From: Cladochytrium replicatum
Taxonomy: Eukaryota; Chytridiomycota; Chytridiomycetes; Cladochytriales; Cladochytriaceae
Direction: 5' to 3'
NCBI GenBank assembly: GCA_025526935.1
Contig: JAHLKD010000094.1
Coordinates: 124,001 to 188,000 of the forward strand
Length of the DNA: 64,000 nucleotides
A program made the translations under genes and the position numbers. Below are positions 37,900 to 47,575 of the stretch, one piece after another. The number at the start of each line of letters is the position of its first letter. Position 1 is the first letter of the stretch. Below the pieces are notes generated by a model, which made no database searches, was not told the origin of the DNA, and saw nothing but the letters and a program-made list of their open reading frames with translations.

Positions 37900-38634
37900 T
37901 GCACTAACGTCGACGTCACACACCTTCCCATCATTTGTCATTTCAAGTGCGATGGCCTGTATGACGGTGGAGAGCAAACGTTCTTACGAGGAATTGCAGA
38001 GATTCTTCATCAGCTCGATCACGATCACGATCCCATTGAACAATGGACAAGCATACGTATGGCACGATATCGCAGCACATACGGACCAACAACAACGACG
38101 TTTACGACCGCTGTATCATGTTTCTAGGTACATATGACCTCAATGCCATGCATGCCCATGGAAAGGGAAAGCGAATGACTCCACTTGCCATCGCTATCGA
38201 GCACAACAACGTTGGCTTTGTCCGCTTCTTTAAAGATAACCCTACACATATCAGTTTTGAAGTAACTCATGATTCGGAGACGTACCCTACATCTGGCTTG
38301 CAAATCAAACAATGTGGATATTGGGAGGTTATTTGTTTGTCCCATTTTTGAAGCTCAAGGGTTGAAGGCGCTCATTGATGTTAACAGCAAAGAAGGAGAA
38401 AGCGCGTATGAATACTGCCTTGGTCCGAATCTCGAGGATGCCGCTGCTGCATTCTGCGCAACCAACAAACCTCGAAACACTGTGAGAAATATACTCCTCG
38501 TCGGAATCTCTCAGAGCGGAAAGAGCACATTTCTGCAAAAGTTGCACGAATACAACGGTCAGTCAGCAAAGATCAAGCGAGGGATGGTTATCGAGCTTGC
38601 ACTACAAAGTGCAATAATTACACCATCCCCTTGA
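37900..38634 (+). pseudogene. ankyrin-repeat / P-loop protein remnant
   Basis: One frame has TPLAIAIEHNNVGFVRFFKDN and the next has TLHLACKSNNVDIGRLF, both ankyrin-like helices. The frame shifts by one base near 38280, inside what should be a repeat. A P-loop GISQSGKSTFLQKL follows, similar to those of G-alpha or Roc GTPases, and the frame ends soon after at 38634 without the other GTPase motifs. I read it as a truncated, frameshifted remnant. Confidence 0.45.
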
Positions 38635-39084
38635 AAACAAAAGAGTTTTTTGAGAGATGGCCGAATCTGTTTGTCTCAGGGCTGGTCTGAGCAAACACTG
38701 TTTATTTTCTCGGATTTGATTACCGCGAATCTGCCCTTTGATTTGGTGTTGCATGGGCGGTAAGCAAGCATTTGTGCGGCGTGTCCGTTAGTTGTATGTT
38801 CAATTGGGATGGGACGAGTTGTTCCATGAACGACGAAGAAAATCTGATATTATGGGAAGAGAGCGAATTTGGGGTTAGTTGGCAATAAATGTGATCAGAG
38901 AATGAAACCCAAGGCTACATGATTTTGAGATTCTGCTCAAGCACCGATTGTTTGTAAGTGAAGTATTGAACTTTGAAAGATACAATAAATGGAGATCTAA
39001 AGTATGACAACATTATATTTGCGGCATTGAAACTGAGGAGGGTTGTTTTCTCGGATCAGGACATCAGACGTACTAATCCTGTTG
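38635..39084. other. AT-rich sequence between remnants
   Basis: No open frame of interest. It separates the P-loop remnant from the GH3 remnant. Confidence 0.4.
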
Positions 39085-39310
39085 CTAAACGCTCGTGCAT
39101 TGCAGATCGCTCAAAGAACTGTTACTGTCACAGCATAGATTCATGAAACAAGGTTTCGTTATGACCGACTGGTGGGGAACCGCCTCAGTTGTCGCTGGTA
39201 GCGCAAAGCCCGGATCCGACATGATGATGCTGGAAACTTTGAAGGATCTGACACGCTCATTTGGGCAGCTGGACTTGCAGACCAGATCGACAGTGCAGTG
39301 CGAACAATAA
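39085..39310 (+). pseudogene. glycoside hydrolase family 3 (beta-glucosidase) fragment
   Basis: The frame contains QGFVMTDWWGTASVVAGSAKPGSDMMM. This matches the GH3 nucleophile segment, GF-V-x-(S/T)-D-W followed by an Ala/Gly-rich helix and G-x-D-M. No signal peptide, no upstream TIM-barrel sequence and no downstream domain can be found in the flanking DNA, so only about 45 codons survive. Confidence 0.5.
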
Positions 39311-39990
39311 CAAAGCAATGTACGAGCTACACGGGGAACGAGTGGGAGACGAGGAAAAAAAGGAAACTGCCCCATGGAACTGGATCCTGTTACCGTAAAC
39401 CGAATCGTACTTAATTTTTTGCAGAGATTGTGAGATTCTTGGATTACTCATGATTGAACGACATGGCGACTAGGATCTTGGGAGCGTGGATCAAGATTGG
39501 CCAGGTTCGGTAAATATGAGTTTAATCTCTTGGATGGGATAATAGTTCAAAAACATGGATTGCTTTTCCATCTAGATTGTTCTTTTGACGCAGAAAGACA
39601 CCGGTTTGGCTGGCTTTAGCACGCTTCGAACTTGTGCTGCTGCTAGAAACCTCCCGTTTGAGCTTGTCGTTCATTGTATCTTGTATAATATTCATGACAT
39701 CTAAGTGACCTGTGACCTGACCGATAGTGTTTCACCATAAACGGCTACATTACAATATCCGTGCCATCGCCCAGCCCCAGCCATTTCTAAGAATTTGCAT
39801 TCAAATTATTCTTTTAAAACCCGTTTCCCCCCCACATTCTCTTCCCCTACCCTGCACTCTTTCTTCTGTTCCTGCGCTCTGGGCTACTGCTTGAAGAATC
39901 CCCACTCTCGCTGCTCTCGCTTCCTCATTGCCACTTGCACTGTCGTTGTCAACCGGCAACCTAAGCGTACTTCTCTGTTCAGCAAATCTT
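39311..39990 (+). promoter_or_regulatory. upstream region of the C2H2 gene
   Basis: No gene is supported. The last 200 bp is pyrimidine-rich (runs of C and CT before 39960), as is common in fungal promoters and 5' leaders. ATG 39991 follows. Confidence 0.4.
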
Positions 39991-41037
39991 ATGTTCGATC
40001 AACCCCAGTTCAGTTCACCCAACCAACATCTCTTCGCGCCTACCGACGGCGCACTGAATTGGAACCTACCTCCTGATATTCTGAACTTTGGCAGTACCGG
40101 CGCCTCAACTACGCAAGGAAACTTCGACTCTTCTTTATTGGCCCCTGTCGATTTACAGCTGCTTCTGAGTGACGCGAACACCTTACTCTTGCCATCGCCC
40201 AACGACGGAGTTAATTATTTGTACTCCCCGGATTTAAGTAACCCAAGCTCTCAATCTGCGGCATCTTCTCTGTCGCCGCCTTCTGATCCTATCGACCTAT
40301 CGTGGTTGAATTCGTTTTTACCCAGCCCATCTCCTGTGCCTTACAACCAAACTAGTTCCACCATGACTATCCCCGACATATTTGTGTCGGAGAGCGGTGC
40401 AGTCAAGTACGAACCTGCTATCAATTCTGGACATCACTCGATGTATGATGTATTCGGCTCAATGACCACCAACGCCTTTCCGGCGTCGCCCCCGTCTAAC
40501 TCACCTACTCCCTCGTCTCCCCACTCAACCGCTTCATCGCGCAGCTCAAGTCCCGAGTCTCTCCCGCCATCTGTGACAGACATTCTCTCTTCCTGCCAGA
40601 CCCTTGGCATTTCACCCTCCAATCTGTTGACCGATCTTGGATCAATCCCGGCGCCCACTAAGTCAGGGCGCAACATTGCCCCGAAGATCTACTCTTGCCC
40701 CGTCGAAGGGTGTAACCACACCTTCACTCGTCTCTTCAACCTCCGTGCTCACGCTAAAACTCACGACCCGTCTCGCAACCGGCCCTTCCAGTGCACCGAG
40801 TGCGACAAATCTTTCTGCAGACAACATGATCTCGACCGCCATGCGACTGTTCACTCCAAAGTCCGCGCTTTCAACTGCTCGTACTGCCTGCGGCCCTTCA
40901 CTCGAATCGATGCGAAGAACCGTCATGAGCGTGACAAGTGCCACGTCGTAAAGGCCATCCGCGGTGAACCCAAGGTTGCTGCTGCTGTTCTCGCTGCGGT
41001 CGTGGCGAACCATGCAAAAGGTCCCGAAAGTGGCTAA
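39991..41037 (+). CDS. C2H2 zinc-finger transcription factor (three fingers)
   Basis: A single exon of 348 aa. Residues 1-225 are Ser/Pro/Asn-rich and look like an activation region. Three fingers follow: CPVEGCNHTFTRLFNLRAHAKTH, CTECDKSFCRQHDLDRHATVH, and CSYCLRPFTRIDAKNRH ending in a C-H-type variant (RDKC). The short linkers and the RxHDLxRH core resemble fungal regulators of the Azf1/Crz1 kind. An Ala-rich helix closes the protein. The start is the first in-frame ATG. Confidence 0.87.
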   Translation: MFDQPQFSSPNQHLFAPTDGALNWNLPPDILNFGSTGASTTQGNFDSSLLAPVDLQLLLSDANTLLLPSPNDGVNYLYSPDLSNPSSQSAASSLSPPSDPIDLSWLNSFLPSPSPVPYNQTSSTMTIPDIFVSESGAVKYEPAINSGHHSMYDVFGSMTTNAFPASPPSNSPTPSSPHSTASSRSSSPESLPPSVTDILSSCQTLGISPSNLLTDLGSIPAPTKSGRNIAPKIYSCPVEGCNHTFTRLFNLRAHAKTHDPSRNRPFQCTECDKSFCRQHDLDRHATVHSKVRAFNCSYCLRPFTRIDAKNRHERDKCHVVKAIRGEPKVAAAVLAAVVANHAKGPESG

Positions 41038-41884
41038 GAGTTGTGAGGATTTCTCTTCTTGAAGTTGGACCAGTTTCCAAACCTTATCCCATACGTTCTT
41101 GTTTGATTTCGATCAAACGAACAAATGCTTGTGCTTTTCGGTAGGCGACGGATCCTCTTGCTCATGGTAAGCTCATTCCTTGCGTGGTGTATGTATGTGT
41201 TCTGATTTTTTGTTTTATTCAGTTTGATGCGAACCGAGATCTTGTAATCTCGATGACCGCTCCATGTGAGGTTTCCAATATGCTTACTGCTTCTTTCTGC
41301 GCTTTCCCACTTTGTGGACGTGCGTCAATCTTTCGCTTTCCTCGCTCTGCGGGATGTGCGCATATTCTGTTATTTGGAGTGTCTATGCACATTTCTTCCT
41401 TCGACCATGTTCCTTTTTCACAATAAAACAAGTCTTGATGAATTGCTATTGGTTTTCACTGCCGAAAATGTTTCTTAATGGTCTTTCGAGCTTCTCGTCA
41501 TGACAACCTGATGATAACCCAGGTGTTCCACTGAAGTCAAGTACTGTGCCCATCCCACGCCAGTGCTGGGATTATGTTACTGAAGTTTCTTTGATCCCGT
41601 CCTCACCTTGTGGTGAGACAAAGTTGTGAATGGAATCCGATCCAACGTCTAAAACTAACCATCTGTAAACATTCAACGGAAGTTGCAAGCCTGAGTAACT
41701 TCTCTGCAGAAAAGGGTCGGCATCAGTAATTACCATGGCCAAATCTATGTGGTACAGTGCGGCAACCTTTTATTTAACTGTAGCTTGCAAATAAGTCTCG
41801 GCGTTTATTTGGTGATGGGTCCTAAAAATGTCAACAGTCTCCTTCTCTTATGCTCTTCTTGCAAGTGTTTGGACAGCAAACGGC

Positions 41885-41911
41885 TGAGTGTTCCGGATGA
41901 CGGAACACTCA
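41885..41911. terminator. perfect 11-bp hairpin, function unknown
   Basis: The arm TGAGTGTTCCG (41885..41895) is exactly complementary to CGGAACACTCA (41901..41911), with loop GATGA. It has no T-run, so a terminator role is not implied; it could be a transcript hairpin or a protein-binding palindrome. Confidence 0.5.
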
Positions 41912-41932
41912 CCGCCACCAGAGCGCATTGGA

Positions 41933-41968
41933 TTCGCTGAAGAGTAGCAATTCGCTGAAGAGTAGCAA
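41933..41968. repeat. 18-bp perfect tandem duplication
   Basis: TTCGCTGAAGAGTAGCAA occurs twice back to back, at 41933..41950 and 41951..41968. Confidence 0.9.
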
Positions 41969-42271
41969 TACTAAGGTTGTTAGTCGGTGAATGTCGGGCC
42001 CCCTTCCGCTTCAACTTGAGATTTGGATCGCAATGCGATGTAATGAAGACGCCGTTTCCGATGATCCAAGCTTGGCCCTGGAAAGGTTACTCTCACATGT
42101 AGTATAGTACTTTTGCACTCTTCTGGTTAGCCGAATTCGCTCAATCTCAATCCGGGGGGATGTTTATTGAAATGATTTCATTGCCCATTTGATGATGCCA
42201 TGATGATGATATATTTTCTTGTTTTCTGTTCCCAGGTCGGGTGAGGGCTCCGTGATTGGGAACACTTTGAT

Positions 42272-43579
42272 ATGTGCGAAGTGGTCGTAAACTTTCAGGC
42301 TCAAACCTGTGCCGGAGGACTGTTCTGTACACTGGCTATTGCCATGAGTGCATGGGAAGTATGTCTACGCAAATAAAATACTTCTGGGATCTAAATTTTT
42401 TAAAACCAAAGAATTTTGAAAGAATCAGAAACCGAATCCTTTCAACATCTATCCTGCTCTGCGTCGGCCTGATGGCAACTTTTTCAATGATAAACTTTTT
42501 TGGTGAGAAAGCATCGTGGAGGCAATATGGAAGTATATTAAGGTGATTACAAGCATTAATATCCGCCAAGCCTGAAGATGCTGGGGGGATATCTGCCTAC
42601 AATGGCATCTTTTACGTTCTCTCCTGGGGGGCTCTTACATTCCACTCCGCAACACGAGCTTTCATGATTCTTCTGCCACGAACAAGAGTTCCCGTTTGGA
42701 CACTGAGTCTCGGGATCACTGTTCTTCAATTGGCGCTTAGTGGGGCAGGTCTGTACAGTTACGCGAAGATAAAACTCGGCTTTGTCGAAGGTATGCCATA
42801 CAATAACGGCGCGGTACATCATCGCTGAACACATTATTAATGGTGTGCGTTTCAAGACTACGCGGCTTTGTCGCAAATCACGCTCATAGAATCGATCTGG
42901 TACAGTATGATCGAGTCTGTCTTGTTCATAACTACACAGTACGGCTGCTCCCATTCGGGTGAACATGTATTCATCCACAGTGCTTTAAGGTACAAGATTT
43001 TTTGGACGCTCAAGGAAGCTCAACCAGGTCACAGCGCGATGCAGCCCACCGCCCTCTTCAAGACATCTCTTCGCATAGCTCTGTATATTTTCAACGTTGT
43101 CATGGTGTACCTGACCATAGGAGGCTACTTTGCAATCCCTATTAGTAAGTCTTCTCCACGGCTGGATGGTGCACTAATGTAACACTCTGATCCCCCTTAC
43201 TCAGTCTCGTAAGTAACTGGGTCGGATTGCACCTATTCGCCCAACTTTCTCTTTGTTTGGTAGAGGTTGGTCGTTGAATGGGATGGCGATTTGTGTTCTG
43301 ATTCTCATGACGGACGCAAGCCGCTTCCAGAGTGCCCTGGATACGCTGAAAAGAAATCCTACAGATGTCAAGACTCATCGGTGAATGGCGGAGCCAGTCG
43401 ATGGTGCAAATGGGGAACCTGGTTATATAATTTACGAGATCGGATGCTGCCTTTGCTCGAACAGCACCAGTATTCAAAGATTCTGGTCGATCAAGATCAA
43501 ATTGGGCTTTTGGCGGAGGTTCATCCTGATCGAATCTGTTCTGTTTATCAGTGTTTCCGTGGCACAAGCAGTTGTGTAG
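42272..43579 (+). CDS. seven-helix membrane protein (putative 7TM receptor-like)
   Basis: Exons from 42272 join in frame through introns 42359..42411 (donor GTATGT), 42503..42577, 42791..42856 and 43145..43265. Hydrophobic helices are CAGGLFCTLAIAMSAW, LSTSILLCVGLMATFSMI, GIFYVLSWGALTF, WTLSLGITVLQLALSGAGL, WYSMIESVLFITT, LRIALYIFNVVMVYLTIGGYFAI and WSLNGMAICVLILM. A possible eighth segment (FILIESVLFISVSVAQAVV) lies in a last exon reached by a weak GTCAAG donor. Seven helices in under 350 residues resemble a receptor, but I see no family signature. The 3' end is uncertain. Confidence 0.6.
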
Positions 43580-43673
43580 ATCACATGTACACCTTCTATG
43601 TAGCAAATACGAATGTAATCATCTATTGTGGACGGTTGCTGTCCAGTGCAACACCGACTCACCAATTATCAAT

Positions 43674-43683
43674 GTCACGTGAC
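43674..43683. promoter_or_regulatory. palindromic E-box GTCACGTGAC
   Basis: A perfect 10-bp palindrome with a CACGTG core, about 215 bp upstream of the ATG at 43899. A second CACGTG is at 43771..43776. CACGTG is the site of Cbf1/Pho4-type bHLH factors in fungi; binding here is inferred. Confidence 0.45.
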
Positions 43684-43852
43684 ACATCCAACCCTCTCCT
43701 CCAATCGTGTGCTTCCCCGTGTTCCTGTTCCATTCCGTGTTGCCCAGGCACAGGCACAGGCACGGTATCTCACGTGTCCAATTGTCTTGCTCATGTGACT
43801 CCATCCCACATTCTCCTGGCACGGATGGATCAGATTCCCATTCTGTGATCCC

Positions 43853-43858
43853 TATAAA
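43853..43858 (+). promoter_or_regulatory. TATA box
   Basis: TATAAA, 40 bp before the ATG at 43899 and downstream of two CACGTG boxes. Its position fits a core promoter with a short leader. Confidence 0.5.
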
Positions 43859-43898
43859 ACCAGGTGCGTGGTGCCGCAATGTTTGTACTATTGAAACC

Positions 43899-45794
43899 AT
43901 GTCTGAGAACCTGCAATTCAAACCAGCTGAAGTCGTCATCTCCGCTGCCGGAAACGATCCCATGAACGTCGATGAGAAGGGAAAATCGACCGAGCGAACC
44001 AGCTCATCGCTGGGAGGTCCCGCTCCTGCTCCGGCTAGGGATTATTGGGGCTGGAATTTCACCTCTCCAGAGTCTCGTAAGAAGAAAGGTGGCCGTCGTC
44101 GCCACCGTCGCTCGCCCTCGGTATCATCTTCCTCGTCCTCGTCTTCTTCCTCCTCGTCGTCATCCTCCTCGTCTTCCTCATCTTCGTCATCGTCGTCCTC
44201 TGACTCCGATTCGGACAAGAAAGTCCGCCGCAACCGCTCCGCCTCCCCCCACCGTCGCAAGGGCAAACACGGTCGTCGCGGACACGGTCACAGGCAAGAT
44301 TCCTACAGCGACCCCCACGGCCGCTTCCGTCTCCTCCGTGTCGTGGGCAAGATTGATCACGTCTACACCCGCCGCATCTCCAAGATTCACGGAAAGTACT
44401 CCCGCCACGCACAGAAACGTGCTGAAAAGTTCTCGAGGAAGCAACATGCGTACGCTGAGAAAATGTCGAAACTACACCACGAGCAGTCGAGTCTGGGCGG
44501 TCAGTCGGTTGAGCGGGCTGACGAGATCCGCGCGAGAATCGATTCGCTTCGCGAGGCGATGGCGGACAATCAGGCAGAGTTTCAGAGAGGAAATGCGGCC
44601 GAGTTGGAGAGGGTGCAACGACGCACGGAGAGAGTGAGGAGCAAGTGGACCTACAAGCGGGAGAAGATTGGCAGAAAGTTCTTCGGTCATCATGGACACC
44701 ACGGCCCAGCACCGCCAGTTCCCCCCACTCCAATGGCACCCCCAGTTCCGCCTGCAGTCCCCGGTCCACTGCCCCCCACGCCGCCCGTTCCGCCCACGCC
44801 ACCCAGCGTTGGCTTTGGAGGATCTTTCGGACCACGCGGCTTTGGAGGTCATCGCGCCGGTAGAGGCGGTTTCGGACGTGGCGGCTTCTTTGGTGGATCC
44901 TTCCCGAACCCTAACTTTGGACCTAGCGGACCCCTAGGGCCTGGTGGACCCCTGGGGCCTGGTGGACCCCTAGGACCTGGTGGACCATTCGGACCGGAGG
45001 GACCGTTGGGACCTCGCGGACCGTTTGGTCCCGATGGACCCTTCGGCGGTCGCGGGGGTCGGGGCGGTCGCCACGGATCCTGGCACCACCACCACCACCA
45101 CCACCACCCCCATCGCGCCCAAACGATCGACCAGGAACGTATAGAGTCCATCATTCGTGACGTGCAGGCCCAAGTCGGCACCAACATCGTCGACGTCCGT
45201 CGCATCGTCGACGAAGCCCAGCGAGAACTCCGAGGCCACTTCTCCCGCGCCGGTGCCGAGGCGTCCCGCTCGGGCGTGAACGCTGTGGAAACGCTCGTGG
45301 ACAGAGTGCTTACGACCGTCTCTTCCATTCTCGACAGCCTCTCCTCCTCGTCGTCCAGCGGCGATGTAGCTGCAAAGAAAGCTGCAGAGGCGGCGGCGGA
45401 AACTGCGGCGCGAACGGCGGCGATCACTGCTGCGAGTGCCGCAGCGGAAAGTGCGGCTGAACACGCAGCGAGGGAAGCGGCTGAAACTGCGGCGAGGAAC
45501 GCGGCGTTGGCGGCCGGCGCGAGTGCGGAACGCGCAGCTGAAGCAGCGCAGGCGGCGGGACAGGCGGCGGCACAGGCAGCCGCAGAAGCAGCTGCGTCGG
45601 GCTTCGCATACTCGGCCGATGCGAACCACGGACCCCCGCTACCTCCGTACATGGAGTACGAGTACGACGATCAGAACGCGTATGTGGACGTGGCGAGTTA
45701 CGTCGAGACAGGGGAGATGCCTCCTATGCCCCCCATCCCGCCTATCCCTCCCATGCCGGAGGTACCTGATGTTCCCAGCGTGCCCAAGCAGTGA
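43899..45794 (+). CDS. multi-segment low-complexity protein with WG-x-x-FTSP motif, collagen-like and Ala-rich parts
   Basis: Not recognised. One 631-aa exon from ATG 43899, preceded by a TATA box. Segments in order: acidic N-terminus; an Ala/Pro run and motif [17 protein letters not shown]; an Arg patch; an unbroken run of about 30 Ser; a basic helical region of about 140 residues; a Pro-rich part; a Gly/Phe-rich part; about 13 Gly-Pro-x triplets (GPLGPG units); nine His; a helical region; about 80 residues of Ala-rich heptads ([14 protein letters not shown]); and a Pro/Met tail. It has no signal peptide or membrane helix. Long tracts and helices suggest a structural or scaffold protein; the function is unknown. 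Confidence 0.75.
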   Translation: MSENLQFKPAEVVISAAGNDPMNVDEKGKSTERTSSSLGGPAPAPARDYWGWNFTSPESRKKKGGRRRHRRSPSVSSSSSSSSSSSSSSSSSSSSSSSSSSDSDSDKKVRRNRSASPHRRKGKHGRRGHGHRQDSYSDPHGRFRLLRVVGKIDHVYTRRISKIHGKYSRHAQKRAEKFSRKQHAYAEKMSKLHHEQSSLGGQSVERADEIRARIDSLREAMADNQAEFQRGNAAELERVQRRTERVRSKWTYKREKIGRKFFGHHGHHGPAPPVPPTPMAPPVPPAVPGPLPPTPPVPPTPPSVGFGGSFGPRGFGGHRAGRGGFGRGGFFGGSFPNPNFGPSGPLGPGGPLGPGGPLGPGGPFGPEGPLGPRGPFGPDGPFGGRGGRGGRHGSWHHHHHHHHPHRAQTIDQERIESIIRDVQAQVGTNIVDVRRIVDEAQRELRGHFSRAGAEASRSGVNAVETLVDRVLTTVSSILDSLSSSSSSGDVAAKKAAEAAAETAARTAAITAASAAAESAAEHAAREAAETAARNAALAAGASAERAAEAAQAAGQAAAQAAAEAAASGFAYSADANHGPPLPPYMEYEYDDQNAYVDVASYVETGEMPPMPPIPPIPPMPEVPDVPSVPKQ

Positions 45795-45959
45795 TGGATT
45801 GAAACGTTGAGCTTTTTGATTTTGAAACAGTGATGACAGTGTTGGTTAGCATTTTATTTGTATCTGTGACCCTATGTATAATTTTTTTGAATGGAAAATG
45901 AGATGTTTGTAAGAATGGCCAATAAAAAATTTGGATTCTAGTCCACCTGAAACAACAAT

Positions 45960-46068
45960 CCTAAAACCACCAGCGCATGCCATTGTGAGAGCCTAAAACC
46001 ACCAGCGGATGCCATTGTGAGAGTCTAATCCATCATCCTAAACCACCAGCGGACGCCATTGTGAGAGT
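45960..46068. repeat. three direct repeats of about 31 bp
   Basis: Units at 45960..45991, 45992..46023 and 46038..46068 share CCTAAAACCACCAGCG followed by ATGCCATTGTGAGAG, with one or two substitutions each. They follow the 3' end of the low-complexity gene. Confidence 0.88.
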
Positions 46069-46463
46069 ATTTTAACTTGGTCATGGTGCTCGTCACTTCC
46101 GTGTGTGCAATTCCGCCGGACTGCCACAGAATCCACCTCAGACTTCTCCAAGAACTGACCTTGACGCTTAAAAAGAAGGTATGGTTCAAGACGTTCTTCA
46201 TGATGCTCGTGCCTTGAAAATGCAACCCGTTTTGAAAAGAATACATGCTTAATATGGGTCTATTCATGAGAACCTGAATTCATGGCAAGACTTGAAAGCA
46301 ATCCATACTTCACGCTCTTTGATTCCGAGACTTCAAGAGAGGAATGTCGTATTTTTATTTTACATTTCTAGGGTGCACCAAAAATTTCCATTCAGACACC
46401 CGGCCTCCATTGTTCTCTGCAACGCCTGTTCTCCTCCAGTTGGAGAGGCGCTGCTACCTTTAA

Positions 46464-47215
46464 ATGCTCATCCACTCCTTCCGAATCATCATCATCCCGA
46501 TCAAGACTGAAAATCAGCAATTTACAACTGAACCCATAGTCGACCCCCTCGCCGAAAACAACGGAAAGCAGGATAAACAGGTTCGGGGTTGGGGAATCAC
46601 TTCACCCGACTTTCGGCAGAAGATATCCAAAGCAGGAAATGGGAGCGATCTTCGCGAGTCCACGGACGCTCGAGAGAAAGAGTTTTGGGGAATCGGGTTC
46701 ACTAACAAAGACGAAGGAGTTGCTTCGACTACTTGAACCCCACCTGGCGACGAGAAAGGAACTTCTAAGGAAGAAGACGGAGGTGTAGTTGGCGCGGGCC
46801 CTCCGGCGCGGGAGAAGGAGTTTTGGGGAATCGGATTTACATCCCCCGACTTTCGACACAAGAAATGCAAAAAGAAGTAGCCGCATCTTCAGACGAGAAA
46901 CGAACCGCCGAGGAAGTTGTTGAGGGAGCGGCAGCAGCTCCTAAGAAAGAGGTCTGGGGATGGGGATTCACATCGCCAGACTTTCGTCACAAGAAAGGCA
47001 AAGACGAAGATGTGGTCACCACCGATGTGGAGGCAAGCTCTACAATGTAAAACATCCGCCAGCACGTGAGGAGTAGGCGGGTCTGCTCCTGCCGCTCCAG
47101 CAAAAGAGTTCTGGGGGTGGGGAATTACTTCGCCCGATCGCCGCGAAAAGAAACCCGAACAAGACAAGGATGCCGCAAAATCTGCATTCTCGGTTGATTA
47201 TCGGTTACTTCTGTG
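46464..47215 (+). pseudogene. degenerate tandem array of the WG-x-x-FTSP motif
   Basis: Five copies on the plus strand: 46581..46622 (GWGITSPDFRQK), 46672..46722 (EFWGIGFTNKDE), 46812..46865 (EFWGIGFTSPDFRHKK), 46943..46999 (EVWGWGFTSPDFRHKK) and 47100..47153 (EFWGWGITSPDRREKK). Copies 3-5 follow Ala/Pro-rich or acidic linkers, as the motif does in the 43899 protein. Copies 1-3 share a frame, interrupted by TGA at 46734. Copy 4 is in another frame, and copy 5 returns to the first. A 51-nt phase-0 intron could remove the first stop, but I found none joining copies 3, 4 and 5. It is either a decayed paralogue of the 43899 gene or an intron-rich gene with unusual sites. Confidence 0.6.
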
Positions 47216-47575
47216 ATCATGTTTGATTTATTTGAAACGAATTAGAACTTGTGAAAGCAGTCAAGCATGTCCAAATGTAGCAATAAATGAAAAAGAGTGT
47301 TCAAAACTTGCTAGAGTCGCACCCTTAAACTATATATACCCAGAAAGGGCTCCACATTGTTGCAAGTGTTTCAAGCTGGTGTCTGGTTTCAACGGTAATA
47401 TCTCAATATAAGCAGTGGCACTAATGTCTCGACCGCTCAGACTTTCTGAAAATGTCATGACCCACGCAAGCACCAAAAGCAGCATGACAACGGTCGATCC
47501 TTAACACTCGGAGTGGTAGTTTATCCTTGAATTGTTCCCGAGATTAAAATTAAAATCAACGCCCCTCTCTTTATC

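Larger units (their letters stand above)
41038..42271. other. long intergenic region with a hairpin and short tandem repeat
   Basis: About 1.2 kb without a supported gene on either strand. It holds a perfect 11-bp inverted repeat (41885..41911) and an 18-bp tandem duplication (41933..41968), annotated separately. Confidence 0.5.

Noticed and set aside
43707-43898. Upstream ATG extending the low-complexity protein by 64 residues
   Set aside because: It would place the TATA box and a CACGTG box inside the coding region. ATG 43899, 41 nt after the TATA box, is preferred.
43899-45794. Long open frames on the minus strand and other frames of the low-complexity gene (up to 267 codons)
   Set aside because: They mirror GC-rich repeats of the plus-strand gene and have no start context or domain.
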